From Cupriavidus laharis (GTDB lineage Bacteria; Pseudomonadota; Gammaproteobacteria; Burkholderiales; Burkholderiaceae), in contig NZ_CAJZAI010000005.1 of the NCBI RefSeq assembly GCF_914271435.1, positions 62,001 through 126,000 on the forward strand: DNA of 64,000 nucleotides, written 5' to 3'. Both the position numbers and the translations under genes were made by a program. The notes under the pieces were generated by a model. The model did no database searches and was not told where the DNA came from. It was given only the letters and a program-made list of their open reading frames with translations. Shown in pieces: positions 55,981 to 64,000 of this stretch. How positions within the stretch are numbered: the first letter of the stretch is position 1; every line of letters begins with the position of its first letter.

Positions 55981-56012
55981 TCTGCTTTCAGGTCCGCATC
56001 AGGGAGCCAGTC

Positions 56013-57017
56013 ATGTCCGAAGCCAAGTCCCTGCGTGTCGCCTTTGCCGGCACGCCCGAGTTCGCGCGTGTCGCGCTTGAAGCCATCCATGCCGCCGGGT
56101 TCCCGGTAGTCGCCGTGCTCAGCCAGCCGGACCGCCCGGCCGGCCGCGGCATGCAGCTCCAGGCGAGCCCCGTCAAGCAGTACGCCGTTGCCAGCGGGTT
56201 CGAACCGGTGCTGCAGCCACGCTCGTTGCGCCGCACGGGAAAGTATCCCGAAGAGGCCGCAGAGGCCGTCGACACGCTGGCGAAGATCGCGCCTGACGTG
56301 ATGGTGGTGGCCGCTTACGGCCTCATCCTGCCGGCCGAGGTGCTGACGCTGCCGCAGCTCGGCTGCCTGAACATCCACGCCTCGCTGCTACCGCGCTGGC
56401 GCGGCGCCGCGCCGATCCACCGTGCGATCGAGGCCGGCGACGCCGAGACCGGCATCACGCTGATGCAGATGGACGAAGGCCTCGACACCGGCGCGATGCT
56501 GTCGCGCGAGTCGGTGCCGATCGCGGCCGACGACAGCACAGGCACGCTGCACGACAAGCTCGCGGCACTGGGCGGCCGCATGATCGTCGACGCACTGCAC
56601 AAGCTCGCCGCGGGCGAGACGCTGCCCGCCACGCCGCAGCCCGATGCCGGCGTCACCTACGCCGAGAAAATCGGCAAGGACGAGGCCCCGCTGGACCTGC
56701 GCCGCCCGGCGGCCGAGCTGGCCAGCCAGGTCCGTGCATTCAACCCGTTCCCCGGTGCCACGCTGCAGCTCGACAGTACCGTGATCAAGTGCTGGCAAGC
56801 GGTGCCGCTGTCCGCCGGCAGCAACCTGCCGCATCCGGCGGGCACGGTGCTGGCCTCGGATGCGAGCGGCGTGATCATCGCCTGCGGCAACGGCAGCGCG
56901 CTGCAGGTCACCGAGCTGCAGAAGCCCGGTGGCCGCCGCCAGCCCGCGCAGCAGTTCCTGCAGGGCACGCCGCTGCCGCCGGGAACCCGCTTCGCCGTGC
57001 CCGTGGAGGCACGCTGA
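56013..57017 (+). CDS. fmt: Methionyl-tRNA formyltransferase
   Basis: A 334-residue enzyme that formylates initiator Met-tRNA with 10-formyl-THF. The catalytic site lies in [21 protein letters not shown] (Asn and His of the triad) with the Asp in [11 protein letters not shown]-terminal [18 protein letters not shown], with the family's tRNA-contact loop [19 protein letters not shown]-terminal OB-like domain ([21 protein letters not shown]). Preceded by GGGAG. Standard length and order after def. Confidence 0.97.
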   Translation: MSEAKSLRVAFAGTPEFARVALEAIHAAGFPVVAVLSQPDRPAGRGMQLQASPVKQYAVASGFEPVLQPRSLRRTGKYPEEAAEAVDTLAKIAPDVMVVAAYGLILPAEVLTLPQLGCLNIHASLLPRWRGAAPIHRAIEAGDAETGITLMQMDEGLDTGAMLSRESVPIAADDSTGTLHDKLAALGGRMIVDALHKLAAGETLPATPQPDAGVTYAEKIGKDEAPLDLRRPAAELASQVRAFNPFPGATLQLDSTVIKCWQAVPLSAGSNLPHPAGTVLASDASGVIIACGNGSALQVTELQKPGGRRQPAQQFLQGTPLPPGTRFAVPVEAR

Positions 57018-57212
57018 CCCACCTGGAGTGCTGCCCGGGCCGCCTGGCGGACATGGCCTTCACCGGATTGGGCGCGCGGCTGGCCTGTGCGCAGCGCCGA
57101 ATCGCGCCGCCGACGCAAAGCCGTTGAATTTTCAGCGTTTCATCCCTATCTAATGGTCAGCGCGCCCGGCCGCATCCGCGGCGCGGGACACGACTACACG
57201 GAGATCACGTCA

Positions 57213-58073
57213 ATGTTCAACTGGGTCAAGACCTTCATGCTGATGGCCGCCATCACGGCGCTGTTCATCGTCATCGGCGGCATGATCGGCGGACGCAACG
57301 GCATGATGTTCGCGCTGCTGATGGCGCTGGGCATGAACTTCTTCTCCTACTGGTTCTCGGACAAGATGGTCCTGCGCATGTACAACGCGCAGGAAGTCGA
57401 TGCGGGCAGCGCGCCGCAGTTCTACGGCATGGTGCAGGAACTGGCGCAGCGTGCGGGCCTGCCGATGCCGCGCGTCTACCTGATCAACGAGGATGCGCCG
57501 AATGCGTTCGCGACCGGCCGCAATCCCGAACACGCCGCGGTGGCTGCTACCACCGGCATCCTGCGCGTGCTGTCCGAGCGCGAGCTGCGCGGCGTGATGG
57601 CGCACGAACTGGCGCACGTGCGCCACCGCGACATCCTGACCTCGACCATCGCCGCCACCATGGCCGGTGCCATCTCGGCGCTGGCGAACATGGCGATGTT
57701 CTTCGGCGGGCGCGACGAGAACGGCAACCGGACCAATCCGATCGCGAGCATTGCCGTGGCCATCCTCGCGCCGCTGGCGGCTTCGCTGATCCAGATGGCG
57801 ATTTCCCGCGCGCGCGAATTCGAAGCCGACCGCGGCGGCGCGGAGATCAGCGGCGACCCGCAGGCGCTGGCCAGCGCGCTGGACAAGATCCACCGCTATG
57901 CGCAGGGCATCCCATTCCAGGCCGCGGAAGAGCATCCGGCCACGGCGCAGATGATGATCATGAACCCGCTGTCGGGCGGCGGCATCGCCAACCTGTTCTC
58001 GACCCATCCGGCAACCGAGGAACGCATCGCGCGGCTGATGCAGATGGCCCAGACCGGCACGTACCCGGCCTGA
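57213..58073 (+). CDS. htpX: Membrane protease HtpX
   Basis: A 286-residue zinc metalloprotease of the inner membrane that degrades misfolded membrane proteins. Two N-terminal TM helices ([38 protein letters not shown]). Active site H131-E132-L-A-H135 in [13 protein letters not shown], third ligand Glu in [14 protein letters not shown]. Two more hydrophobic segments between them. ATG 57213 has GGAG nine bases upstream; the frame is open earlier but non-coding. Ends [14 protein letters not shown] as in orthologues. Confidence 0.96.
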   Translation: MFNWVKTFMLMAAITALFIVIGGMIGGRNGMMFALLMALGMNFFSYWFSDKMVLRMYNAQEVDAGSAPQFYGMVQELAQRAGLPMPRVYLINEDAPNAFATGRNPEHAAVAATTGILRVLSERELRGVMAHELAHVRHRDILTSTIAATMAGAISALANMAMFFGGRDENGNRTNPIASIAVAILAPLAASLIQMAISRAREFEADRGGAEISGDPQALASALDKIHRYAQGIPFQAAEEHPATAQMMIMNPLSGGGIANLFSTHPATEERIARLMQMAQTGTYPA

Positions 58074-58082
58074 AGCCCCAAG

Positions 58083-58105
58083 GCCCCGGCGCACAAAACC
58101 GGGGC
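58083..58105 (+). terminator. Weak hairpin after htpX
   Basis: GCCCCGG pairs with CCGGGGC across a CGCACAAAA loop, 10 bp after the htpX stop, with no T-run. May slow transcription before rsmB. Confidence 0.35.
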
Positions 58106-58256
58106 TCGCCCGCGCACAGGGTAAACTGCCCGCTGTCTTGCCCGTCGAGCCAGCGGGCTTTTTCTTGCCCGCGTGGCGCCGCGTGCGCCTGCATGGCCGG
58201 GCAGCCGTTGCCACGCCTGCCTTTGTTCCATTTTTACGTCTTACGCCTTACCCGAT

Positions 58257-59630
58257 ATGCGCCTGCCCCACGAATCGCTTGCCTTCCAGATGCTCGGTGC
58301 CGCCATGGCCGTGCGTGCCGTCAATGAAGGCACGGCCCTGCCGCAGGCCATTGAAGATACCGCCGCGCAGCTGCGCCTGGACCGCGTGCGCGATGCCGCC
58401 ACGCGTGGCGCCCTGCAGGACCTGGCCTACCGCACCATGCGCCAGTTCGGCACCGCGCGCGCACTGGTGACGCAGCTGGTCACGCGCCCGCCCGGCGCGC
58501 AGGTCGATTCGCTGCTGGCCGTCGCGCTGTCGCTGCTGCTCGAAGGCGAGCAGGGCGACGCGGCCAAGGCCGGCCGCGGCGGCTACAGCGCGTTCACGGT
58601 GGTGGACCAGGCCGTCAGCGCCGCCGCCTCCGAACCCAAGACTGCGCATGCGCGCGGCCTGGTGAACGCGGTGCTGCGGCGTTTCCTGCGCGAACGCAAG
58701 GCCCTGATGGCGGAAGTCAACCGCGACGAGCAGGCACGCTGGAACCTGCCCGCATGGTGGCTGCGCATGCTGCGCGACGCCTACCCCGAACAGTGGACCG
58801 CGCTGGCAGAAAGCGCCAACGTCCGTCCGCCGATGACGTTGCGCGTCAACACGGCACGCATCCCGTTGCAGCAATACCTGACCGAGCTGGCCAATGCCGG
58901 CCTGGCCGGCCGCGCGGTCGGCGCGCAAGCCGTGCGGCTGGTGCGCGCCGTGCCGGTCGCGCAGATTCCGGGGTTTGCGCGCGGCGATGTCTCCGTGCAG
59001 GACGCCGGTGCGCAGCTCGCGGCGCCGCTGCTCGAGGTCGCCGACGGCATGCGCGTGCTCGATGCCTGCGCCGCGCCCGGCGGCAAGACCGGCCACCTGC
59101 TGGAACTGGCCGACATCGACGTGACCGCTGTGGAAAGCGACGCCCAGCGCGCCGCGCGCATCGACGAAAACCTGTCGCGCCTGGGCAAGCGCGCGAACAT
59201 CGTGGTGGGCGATGCCAGCCGGCCCGGCGACTGGTGGGACGGACAACCGTTCGACCGCATCCTGGCCGACGTGCCTTGCTCCGCATCGGGCATCGTGCGC
59301 CGCCACCCCGATATCCGCTGGCTGCGCCGTGAAGCCGATATTGCCCGGCTTGTCAATGAACAGCGACGCATCGTTTCGCAACTCTGGCCACTGCTCAAGC
59401 CAGGCGGCATTCTTGTGTATGTCACCTGTTCTATTTTCCCAACGGAAGGGGAGGAGCAGGCGCGCTGGTTTGGTGCACAGTTGACAGATGCGATACGATT
59501 GCAGGCGCCGGGGCAGCTGCTGCCCGGTTCCCATGCAACACAGCCCGCCAGCGACGACGATGCTGGCCGGGACAGCCTGCCGTCTGATCATGATGGCTTC
59601 TTCTACGCCCGCTTCCAGAAACGCGCCTGA
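58257..59630 (+). CDS. rsmB: 16S rRNA (cytosine-967-C5)-methyltransferase RsmB
   Basis: A 457-residue RNA m5C methyltransferase. N-terminal NusB-like helical domain (LAFQMLGAAMAVRAVNEGTALPQAIED). SAM motif MRVLDACAAPGGKTGHLLEL, motif IV catalytic region DVPCSASGIVRRHPD, motif VI Cys in VYVTCSIFPTEGEEQ. Both catalytic cysteines are present. ATG 58257 (MRLPHESLAF) gives the normal length; longer frame to 58173 is not conserved. Follows htpX; precedes the DUF4390-ntrY-ntrX genes by 9 bp. Confidence 0.95.
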   Translation: MRLPHESLAFQMLGAAMAVRAVNEGTALPQAIEDTAAQLRLDRVRDAATRGALQDLAYRTMRQFGTARALVTQLVTRPPGAQVDSLLAVALSLLLEGEQGDAAKAGRGGYSAFTVVDQAVSAAASEPKTAHARGLVNAVLRRFLRERKALMAEVNRDEQARWNLPAWWLRMLRDAYPEQWTALAESANVRPPMTLRVNTARIPLQQYLTELANAGLAGRAVGAQAVRLVRAVPVAQIPGFARGDVSVQDAGAQLAAPLLEVADGMRVLDACAAPGGKTGHLLELADIDVTAVESDAQRAARIDENLSRLGKRANIVVGDASRPGDWWDGQPFDRILADVPCSASGIVRRHPDIRWLRREADIARLVNEQRRIVSQLWPLLKPGGILVYVTCSIFPTEGEEQARWFGAQLTDAIRLQAPGQLLPGSHATQPASDDDAGRDSLPSDHDGFFYARFQKRA

Positions 59631-59639
59631 TCTGATCCG

Positions 59640-60506
59640 ATGGTGAGCACGCTGCGCTTGTCAGACTTCCACGTCCCTGGCGACCGAGCGCACACGGTTG
59701 CCGGGGCATGGTGCAGTGACACGGCCGGCTGGCTGCGGCGCGCATGCGCTGCCCTTGCATTGATGCTGGCCTGCCTGCTGTGGCCTGGCGCCGCCGCCGC
59801 GCAGGTCATCGAGGCCACCGAAGCGCGCATCGAATACCAGGACAACGGCTTCGAACTGACGGCGAGCTTCGACTTCGACCTCCCTCCGGCGCTCGAAGAC
59901 GCGCTGAACAAGGGCATCTCGCTGTATTTCACGGTCGAGTTCCAGCTCACCCGCCCGCGCTGGTACTGGTTCGACGAAAAGCCCGTCAATACGAGCCGTA
60001 CCATCCGCCTGTCATACCAGCCGCTCACGCGCCAGTACCGCGTTTCCACGGGCGGCCTGCAACTCCCGTTCGCGCGCCTGAAGAGCGCACTGCAGTTCAT
60101 CCAGCGCGTGCATGGCTGGCGCGTGTTCGACCGCGGCGCGGTCAAGCCCGGCGAGTCCTACCATGCCGAAGTGCGCATGAAGCTGGACCTGTCGCAACTG
60201 CCCAAGCCCTTCCAGATCAATGCGGTCAATACACGCGAATGGAACCTGGCTTCGGACTGGCGCCGCTTCACCTATACGGTGCCCACCGACCTGAACGCGC
60301 CACCAGCACCGCCCACACCTGCACCTGCGCCACCCCCACCGCCAGCGCCCGCGCTACCGGCCTCGCCTGCCATGCCGGCGTCGCCTCCGGTACCCGCCTC
60401 CGCACCAGCCGCGTCCGCCGACACGCGCACCGGCCCCTTCGTTCAAGCCGTGTCGGCCGCGCTCTCGCCGTCTGCGCTGGTGCAGCCCGCTCCTGTCCAG
60501 CCATGA
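59640..60506 (+). CDS. DUF4390 protein, coupled to ntrY
   Basis: A 288-residue exported protein. Hydrophobic signal (CAALALMLACLLWPGAAAA) at ~residues 36-54. DUF4390 body (~55-220) with EATEARIEYQDNGFELTASFDFDLPPALEDALNKGISLYFTVEFQLTRPRWYWFDEK (in parts) and a WNLASDWRRFTY end. Last ~70 residues are Pro/Ala-rich (PTPAPAPPPPPAPALPASPA). The distance from the annotated ATG to the signal is long; an internal start nearer ATG 59763 (MLACLLWPG) is possible. The stop overlaps the ntrY start (ATGA). Its tight coupling to the sensor suggests a role in its signalling or assembly; function is unknown. Confidence 0.85.
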   Translation: MVSTLRLSDFHVPGDRAHTVAGAWCSDTAGWLRRACAALALMLACLLWPGAAAAQVIEATEARIEYQDNGFELTASFDFDLPPALEDALNKGISLYFTVEFQLTRPRWYWFDEKPVNTSRTIRLSYQPLTRQYRVSTGGLQLPFARLKSALQFIQRVHGWRVFDRGAVKPGESYHAEVRMKLDLSQLPKPFQINAVNTREWNLASDWRRFTYTVPTDLNAPPAPPTPAPAPPPPPAPALPASPAMPASPPVPASAPAASADTRTGPFVQAVSAALSPSALVQPAPVQP

Positions 60507-62932
60507 ACAGCAGCAGTCTCTGGGACAGCCGGTTCCGCCGCGTGCTCTACCGGGTGGTAGCCGGGATCATTGTCTTCCTGGCCCTGGTGCTGGTAGGCCT
60601 GCTGGCCGGCGCTTCGGCCAACACGGAATTCTTCGACCGCTACTTCACGCTGCTGTTCAAGATCAACCTGGTGGTCGGCGCACTGCTGGTGATCATCATC
60701 GGGGCGCTGGCGGTGACACTGTGGCTGCGCTATCGCCGCGGCAAGTTCGGCACGCGCCTGATGACCAAGCTCGCCGTATTCTTCGGCGTGGTCGGCGTGC
60801 TGCCCGGTGTGCTGATCTACCTGGTGTCGCTGCAGTTCGTTTCGCGCAGCATCGAATCGTGGTTCGATGTGCGCGTGGAAACCGCGCTCGAAGCGGGCCT
60901 GAACCTGGGCCGGTCCACCATCGACAGCGCCCTGGCCGACCTGCAGGGCAAGGCGCGCCTGATGGCGGAACAGCTGAGCGGGCCGTCCGGCATGGCCACC
61001 TCGCTGCAGCTCAACCGCCTGCGCGAACAGTACGGCGTACAGGAAGCGGCGATCTTCACCGGCAGCGGCCGCGTGCTGGCGACAGCTTCCAGCAGCTATG
61101 CGACGCTGGTTCCCGACTTGCCTTCGGGCGTGCTGGCCGAGCAGGCTCGCCTGGCGGGCGGCTATGCCGCCGTGGAAGGCGGTCTGGACCCGTCCGCGGA
61201 CGGCAACCGCCGGGAGCACATCGACAGCAGCCACCTGTACCGCCTGCGCGTGATCATTCCGCTTGGCGCTGCGCCTGCCGGCGACACTACGGCGGCGGCA
61301 AGCGTGCCACGCGCCGCCGCGCCGAAGACGCGCTGGGCCGGCTCCGGCCTGTCGGTGGAGCGCCGGCCCGAAGAGTCGCCGTCGAGCGGGTTCGGCCTGG
61401 TGGGCGACACCGTGCGCGAAGAGCGCTACCTGCAGGTCGTGCATCCCGTGCCGGCGGTACTCGCGCGCAACGCCGATGAAGTACAGCGTGCCTACCAGGA
61501 ATACCAGGAGAAGGCGCTGGGCCGCACCGGCCTGCGCAAGATGTACATCGGCACGCTGACGCTCACGCTGTTCCTCGCGGTGTTCATCGCGGTAATGCTT
61601 GCGCTGCTGCTCGGTGGCCAGCTCGCCCGTCCGCTGCTGATGCTGCTGCAGGGAACCAAGGAGGTGGCCGAAGGCGACCTCTCGCCAAAGCGCGAACTGA
61701 AGAGCCGCGACGAACTCGGCATGCTCACGCAGCAGTTCAACCAGATGACCCGCCAGCTGGCCGAAGCGCGGCTGGCGGTGGAAGAAAACCGCTCGGCGCT
61801 GGAGCAGTCCAAGGCTTATCTCGAGAGCGTGCTGCAGAACCTCACTGCCGGCGTGCTGGTCTTCGACCGGCGCTTCGTGCTGATCACCGCCAACCCCGGC
61901 GCCGAACGCATCTTCCGCCAGCCGTTCGGCGCCGTGCTGGGGCTGCCGGTGGAGCAGATTCCGGGCATGGGCCCGTTCGGCGAGATCGTGCGCCAGGCCT
62001 TTTCCGATCAGAGCACCCGCGAAGTGCTGGGCGGCGCCGAGCACTGGCAGAAGCAGATCGAGCTGCCTCAGGGCCATGAAGAGCAGCCGCTGACGCTGCT
62101 CGTACGCGGTGCGCGCCTGCCCGGCGGCGAGCGCGACGAGCCCGGCTACGTGGTCGTGTTCGATGACATCTCGGACGTGATTTCGGCTCAACGGTCCGTG
62201 GCGTGGGGCGAGGTGGCACGGCGCCTCGCGCACGAGATCAAGAACCCGCTCACGCCGATCCAGCTTTCGGCCGAACGCCTGCAGATGAAGCTCTCGCCGA
62301 AGCTCGAAGATAAAGATGCCGAGGTACTAAAGCGCGGCGCGGCCACGATCGTCAACCAGGTGGCGGCGATGAAACGCATGGTCGACGATTTCCGTGACTA
62401 TGCGCGCACGCCGCCCGCGGTGCTGCAGTCGCTGCAGATCAATGCGCTGGTGACCGAGGTGCTGCACCTGTATGGCATCGACGATCCGGCGGTACAGGAA
62501 CATCCGGTGATCCATGCGACGCTGAACCCGGACCTTCCCGAGATCAAGGGAGACCCGACGCAGCTGCGCCAGGTGATCCACAACCTGTTGCAGAACTCGC
62601 AGGATGCCGCGGCCGAGAACGTCGCGGCCGGTAGGGCGGCGCCCCATATCGCTCTACACACCGAGACTGTAGAATATAAAGATTCTGCCGGCGAAAACCG
62701 TCAGGCAGTCAAGCTAACCATTGCGGACAATGGTCCGGGCTTCGCACCGCGCATCCTGAGCCGTGCGTTCGAGCCTTATGTGACCACCAAAGCCAAGGGT
62801 ACGGGTCTCGGGCTGGCAATGGTAAAGAAGATCATTGACGAACACGGCGCGCGCATAGAACTGCGCAATCGAATGGAAGGTGCCGAGATCGTCGGTGCAC
62901 AGATCTCGATCCTGTTCGTTAAACTGGCATAG
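60503..62932 (+). CDS. ntrY: NtrY-like sensor histidine kinase
   Basis: An 809-residue membrane kinase. N-terminal TM helices at ~residues 16-36 (VAGIIVFLALVLVGLLAGAS), ~46-70 and ~90-112. A large periplasmic domain (~115-355), another TM (TLTLTLFLAVFIAVMLALLLGGQ), HAMP, PAS (SVLQNLTAGVLVFDRRFVLITANPGAERIF in parts). HisKA has H577 in RRLAHEIKNPLTPIQLSAERLQMKL; HATPase_c has NLLQNSQDAAAEN, IADNGPGFAP and GTGLGLAMVKKIIDEHG. ATG 60503 overlaps the DUF4390 stop. NtrY/NtrX systems respond to nitrogen or redox state. Confidence 0.94.
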   Translation: MNSSSLWDSRFRRVLYRVVAGIIVFLALVLVGLLAGASANTEFFDRYFTLLFKINLVVGALLVIIIGALAVTLWLRYRRGKFGTRLMTKLAVFFGVVGVLPGVLIYLVSLQFVSRSIESWFDVRVETALEAGLNLGRSTIDSALADLQGKARLMAEQLSGPSGMATSLQLNRLREQYGVQEAAIFTGSGRVLATASSSYATLVPDLPSGVLAEQARLAGGYAAVEGGLDPSADGNRREHIDSSHLYRLRVIIPLGAAPAGDTTAAASVPRAAAPKTRWAGSGLSVERRPEESPSSGFGLVGDTVREERYLQVVHPVPAVLARNADEVQRAYQEYQEKALGRTGLRKMYIGTLTLTLFLAVFIAVMLALLLGGQLARPLLMLLQGTKEVAEGDLSPKRELKSRDELGMLTQQFNQMTRQLAEARLAVEENRSALEQSKAYLESVLQNLTAGVLVFDRRFVLITANPGAERIFRQPFGAVLGLPVEQIPGMGPFGEIVRQAFSDQSTREVLGGAEHWQKQIELPQGHEEQPLTLLVRGARLPGGERDEPGYVVVFDDISDVISAQRSVAWGEVARRLAHEIKNPLTPIQLSAERLQMKLSPKLEDKDAEVLKRGAATIVNQVAAMKRMVDDFRDYARTPPAVLQSLQINALVTEVLHLYGIDDPAVQEHPVIHATLNPDLPEIKGDPTQLRQVIHNLLQNSQDAAAENVAAGRAAPHIALHTETVEYKDSAGENRQAVKLTIADNGPGFAPRILSRAFEPYVTTKAKGTGLGLAMVKKIIDEHGARIELRNRMEGAEIVGAQISILFVKLA

Positions 62933-62983
62933 TCAACTTGGCGGTCCGTCACGGAACGCTTTGGTGGGGTTAAGAGGGGAAGT

Positions 62984-63694
62984 ATGGCAACCATCCTCGT
63001 AGTCGATGACGAAATGGGAATCCGGGAACTGCTCTCGGAAATCCTGAGCGACGAAGGCCATGTGGTCGAGGTCGCCGAGAATGCGCAGCAGGCGCGCGAA
63101 TACCGGGCGGGCACCACCCCTGATCTCGTGCTGCTCGATATCTGGATGCCCGATACCGACGGCGTGACGCTGCTCAAGGAGTGGTCCGCGCAAGGCCAGC
63201 TGACAATGCCCGTGATCATGATGTCGGGCCATGCCACCATCGACACCGCGGTCGAGGCCACCAAGATCGGCGCACTGAATTTCCTGGAAAAGCCGATCGC
63301 GCTGCAGAAGCTGCTGTCGGCGGTGGAGCAGGGCCTCGCCCGAGGCATCGAACGCCCGCGCGCGGCTCCTGCAGTGGCGCCCGCGCCTGCGGCGCCTGCT
63401 GTCGATGCTGCGCTGGTGCCGGCGGCCACCGAGGCCGGCGGCGAAGCTGCCCCCAATGGCAGCAATGTGGCCCGTCCGCCCGAAGCGGAAATGCATTTCT
63501 CGTTCGACATGCCGCTGCGCGAAGCACGCGACCTGTTCGAGCGCGCCTACTTCGAGTACCACCTGGTGCGCGAACACGGCAGCATGACCCGTGTGGCCGA
63601 GAAGACTGGCCTGGAGCGCACGCACCTGTACCGCAAGCTCAAGCAGCTCGGCGTCGAACTGAGCCGCAACAAGCAGGAACCGGCTGAACAGTGA
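62984..63694 (+). CDS. ntrX: NtrX-type response regulator without AAA+ domain
   Basis: A 236-residue regulator. Receiver domain 1-120 with D8-D9, phosphoacceptor D52 in LVLLDIWMPDTDG and K in LNFLEKPIALQKLL, close to NtrX. Instead of the sigma-54-activating AAA+ domain there is a ~55-residue Ala/Pro linker (APAVAPAPAAPAVDAALVPA), then a Fis-type HTH (LFERAYFEYHLVREHGSMTRVAEKTGLERTHLYRKLKQLG in parts). So it must regulate ordinary promoters, like RegA/PrrA. It lies 51 bp after ntrY. Confidence 0.9.
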   Translation: MATILVVDDEMGIRELLSEILSDEGHVVEVAENAQQAREYRAGTTPDLVLLDIWMPDTDGVTLLKEWSAQGQLTMPVIMMSGHATIDTAVEATKIGALNFLEKPIALQKLLSAVEQGLARGIERPRAAPAVAPAPAAPAVDAALVPAATEAGGEAAPNGSNVARPPEAEMHFSFDMPLREARDLFERAYFEYHLVREHGSMTRVAEKTGLERTHLYRKLKQLGVELSRNKQEPAEQ

Positions 63695-63706
63695 TGCAAT
63701 GAACGC

Positions 63707-63735
63707 TTGACGGGCGCAGGATCCATTGTTATAGT
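63707..63735 (+). promoter_or_regulatory. tRNA-Phe promoter: TTGACG-17 bp-TATAGT
   Basis: TTGACG (63707-63712) and TATAGT (63730-63735) are near-consensus sigma-70 boxes at the ideal 17-bp spacing, ending 11 bp before the mature tRNA. It starts just past the ntrX stop. Confidence 0.85.
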
Positions 63736-63746
63736 TTCGCTTCTTT

Positions 63747-63822
63747 GGCCCGGTAGCTCAGTCGGTAGAGCAGAGGATTGAAAATCCTTGTGTCGGCGGT
63801 TCGATTCCGTCCCAGGCCACCA
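63747..63822 (+). tRNA. tRNA-Phe (GAA)
   Basis: A 76-nt cloverleaf with encoded CCA. D-arm AGCTCAGTCGGTAGAGC; anticodon stem-loop GAGGA-TTGAAAA-TCCTT with GAA anticodon; T-arm GGCGG-TTCGATT-CCGTC. The acceptor pairs GGCCCGG with CCAGGCC, leaving a C-A mismatch at the fifth pair (5-68). Discriminator A. Confidence 0.97.
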
Positions 63823-63830
63823 GAACAGTA

Positions 63831-63860
63831 AAAGCCCGACTCTTCCGAGTCGGGTTTTTT
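63831..63860 (+). terminator. Terminator of tRNA-Phe
   Basis: CCCGACTC pairs with GAGTCGGG around TTCC and is followed by six T residues; nine bases after the tRNA. Beyond it (63861-64000) I see no gene on either strand. Confidence 0.92.
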
Positions 63861-64000
63861 GTTTCTGCGCGCGCTGCCCTGCCTCTCCCCATCGGTTCCC
63901 CCACTCAATCCAGATCTAAAAACTTTTGACTTGGCTGCCGATAGACATATCTCTACGATGGCCTGACGCAGGACGGATATCGGCATCGCGCACAAAGAAT

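Noticed and set aside
63729..63995. 88-codon minus-strand ORF over the tRNA
   Set aside because: Its central peptide is simply the antisense translation of the tRNA-Phe gene, a known false-gene pattern.

Overview
The window is a GC-rich, almost fully coding stretch of a beta-proteobacterial chromosome. Protein sequences and gene order (mnmE at the left edge; def-fmt-htpX-rsmB-ntrY-ntrX at the right; Bug-type tctCBA; GTP-dependent pckG) suggest Burkholderiaceae, most likely Cupriavidus or a close relative. This assignment is recognition, not a database result. In this group mnmE usually lies beside rpmH-rnpA-yidC-dnaA, so oriC is probably a few kb beyond the left edge.

Layout. 1-1253: 3' part of mnmE. 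1254-3522: a small islet of lower-GC, foreign-looking genes (an orphan HTH/sigma-like protein, an ImmA/IrrE metallopeptidase and a coupled two-TM protein) bounded by related sequence blocks, one carrying a 30-bp perfect palindrome. 3664-5943: HAD hydrolase, OB-fold envelope protein, small membrane protein and lipoprotein. 6004-13226: a complete tripartite RND drug-efflux operon (OM factor, pump, adaptor) with a divergent TetR repressor and an AcrR-like operator lying on the promoter. 13241-16734: an orphan solute-binding protein divergent from a TctDE-like two-component system. 16762-19656: glutathione-reductase-like flavoenzyme, patatin, hotdog thioesterase. 19933-23199: the tripartite tricarboxylate transporter tctCBA.

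23467-31755 is the most interesting region: a Fur-box-preceded block encoding a haem-type TonB-dependent receptor (YRAP/NPDL motifs), a giant CobN-like protein that carries a signal peptide and a C-terminal membrane anchor, an ExbB/MotA-like proton channel, a DUF2149 protein resembling ExbD/TolR, and a ChaN/Tiki lipoprotein. I read it as an envelope haem (or other metallo-tetrapyrrole) capture and demetallation system powered by its own proton channel, comparable to the Bacteroidetes hmuRSTUV loci.

31918-36360: a second RND pump with adaptor but no outer-membrane partner. 36632-39837: MOSC protein, a cluster of DnaA-box-like repeats, an MFS exporter and a 2-hydroxyacid dehydrogenase. 40327-47091: carbon-metabolism block with pckG, a Cache-domain two-component system, and divergent cstA-ybdD with a palindromic operator candidate in front of the cstA promoter. 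47448-49497: two small secreted low-complexity proteins and a LysR regulator. 49574-55198 (minus strand): topB, a thioredoxin-like gene, dprA and a LysM protein. 55360-63694 (plus strand): translation and envelope quality-control genes def, fmt, htpX, rsmB, then a DUF4390 gene translationally coupled to ntrY, and an ntrX-type regulator that lacks an AAA+ domain. The window ends with a tRNA-Phe gene with a clear promoter and terminator. I saw no CRISPR array, no rRNA, and no intact transposase or integrase.
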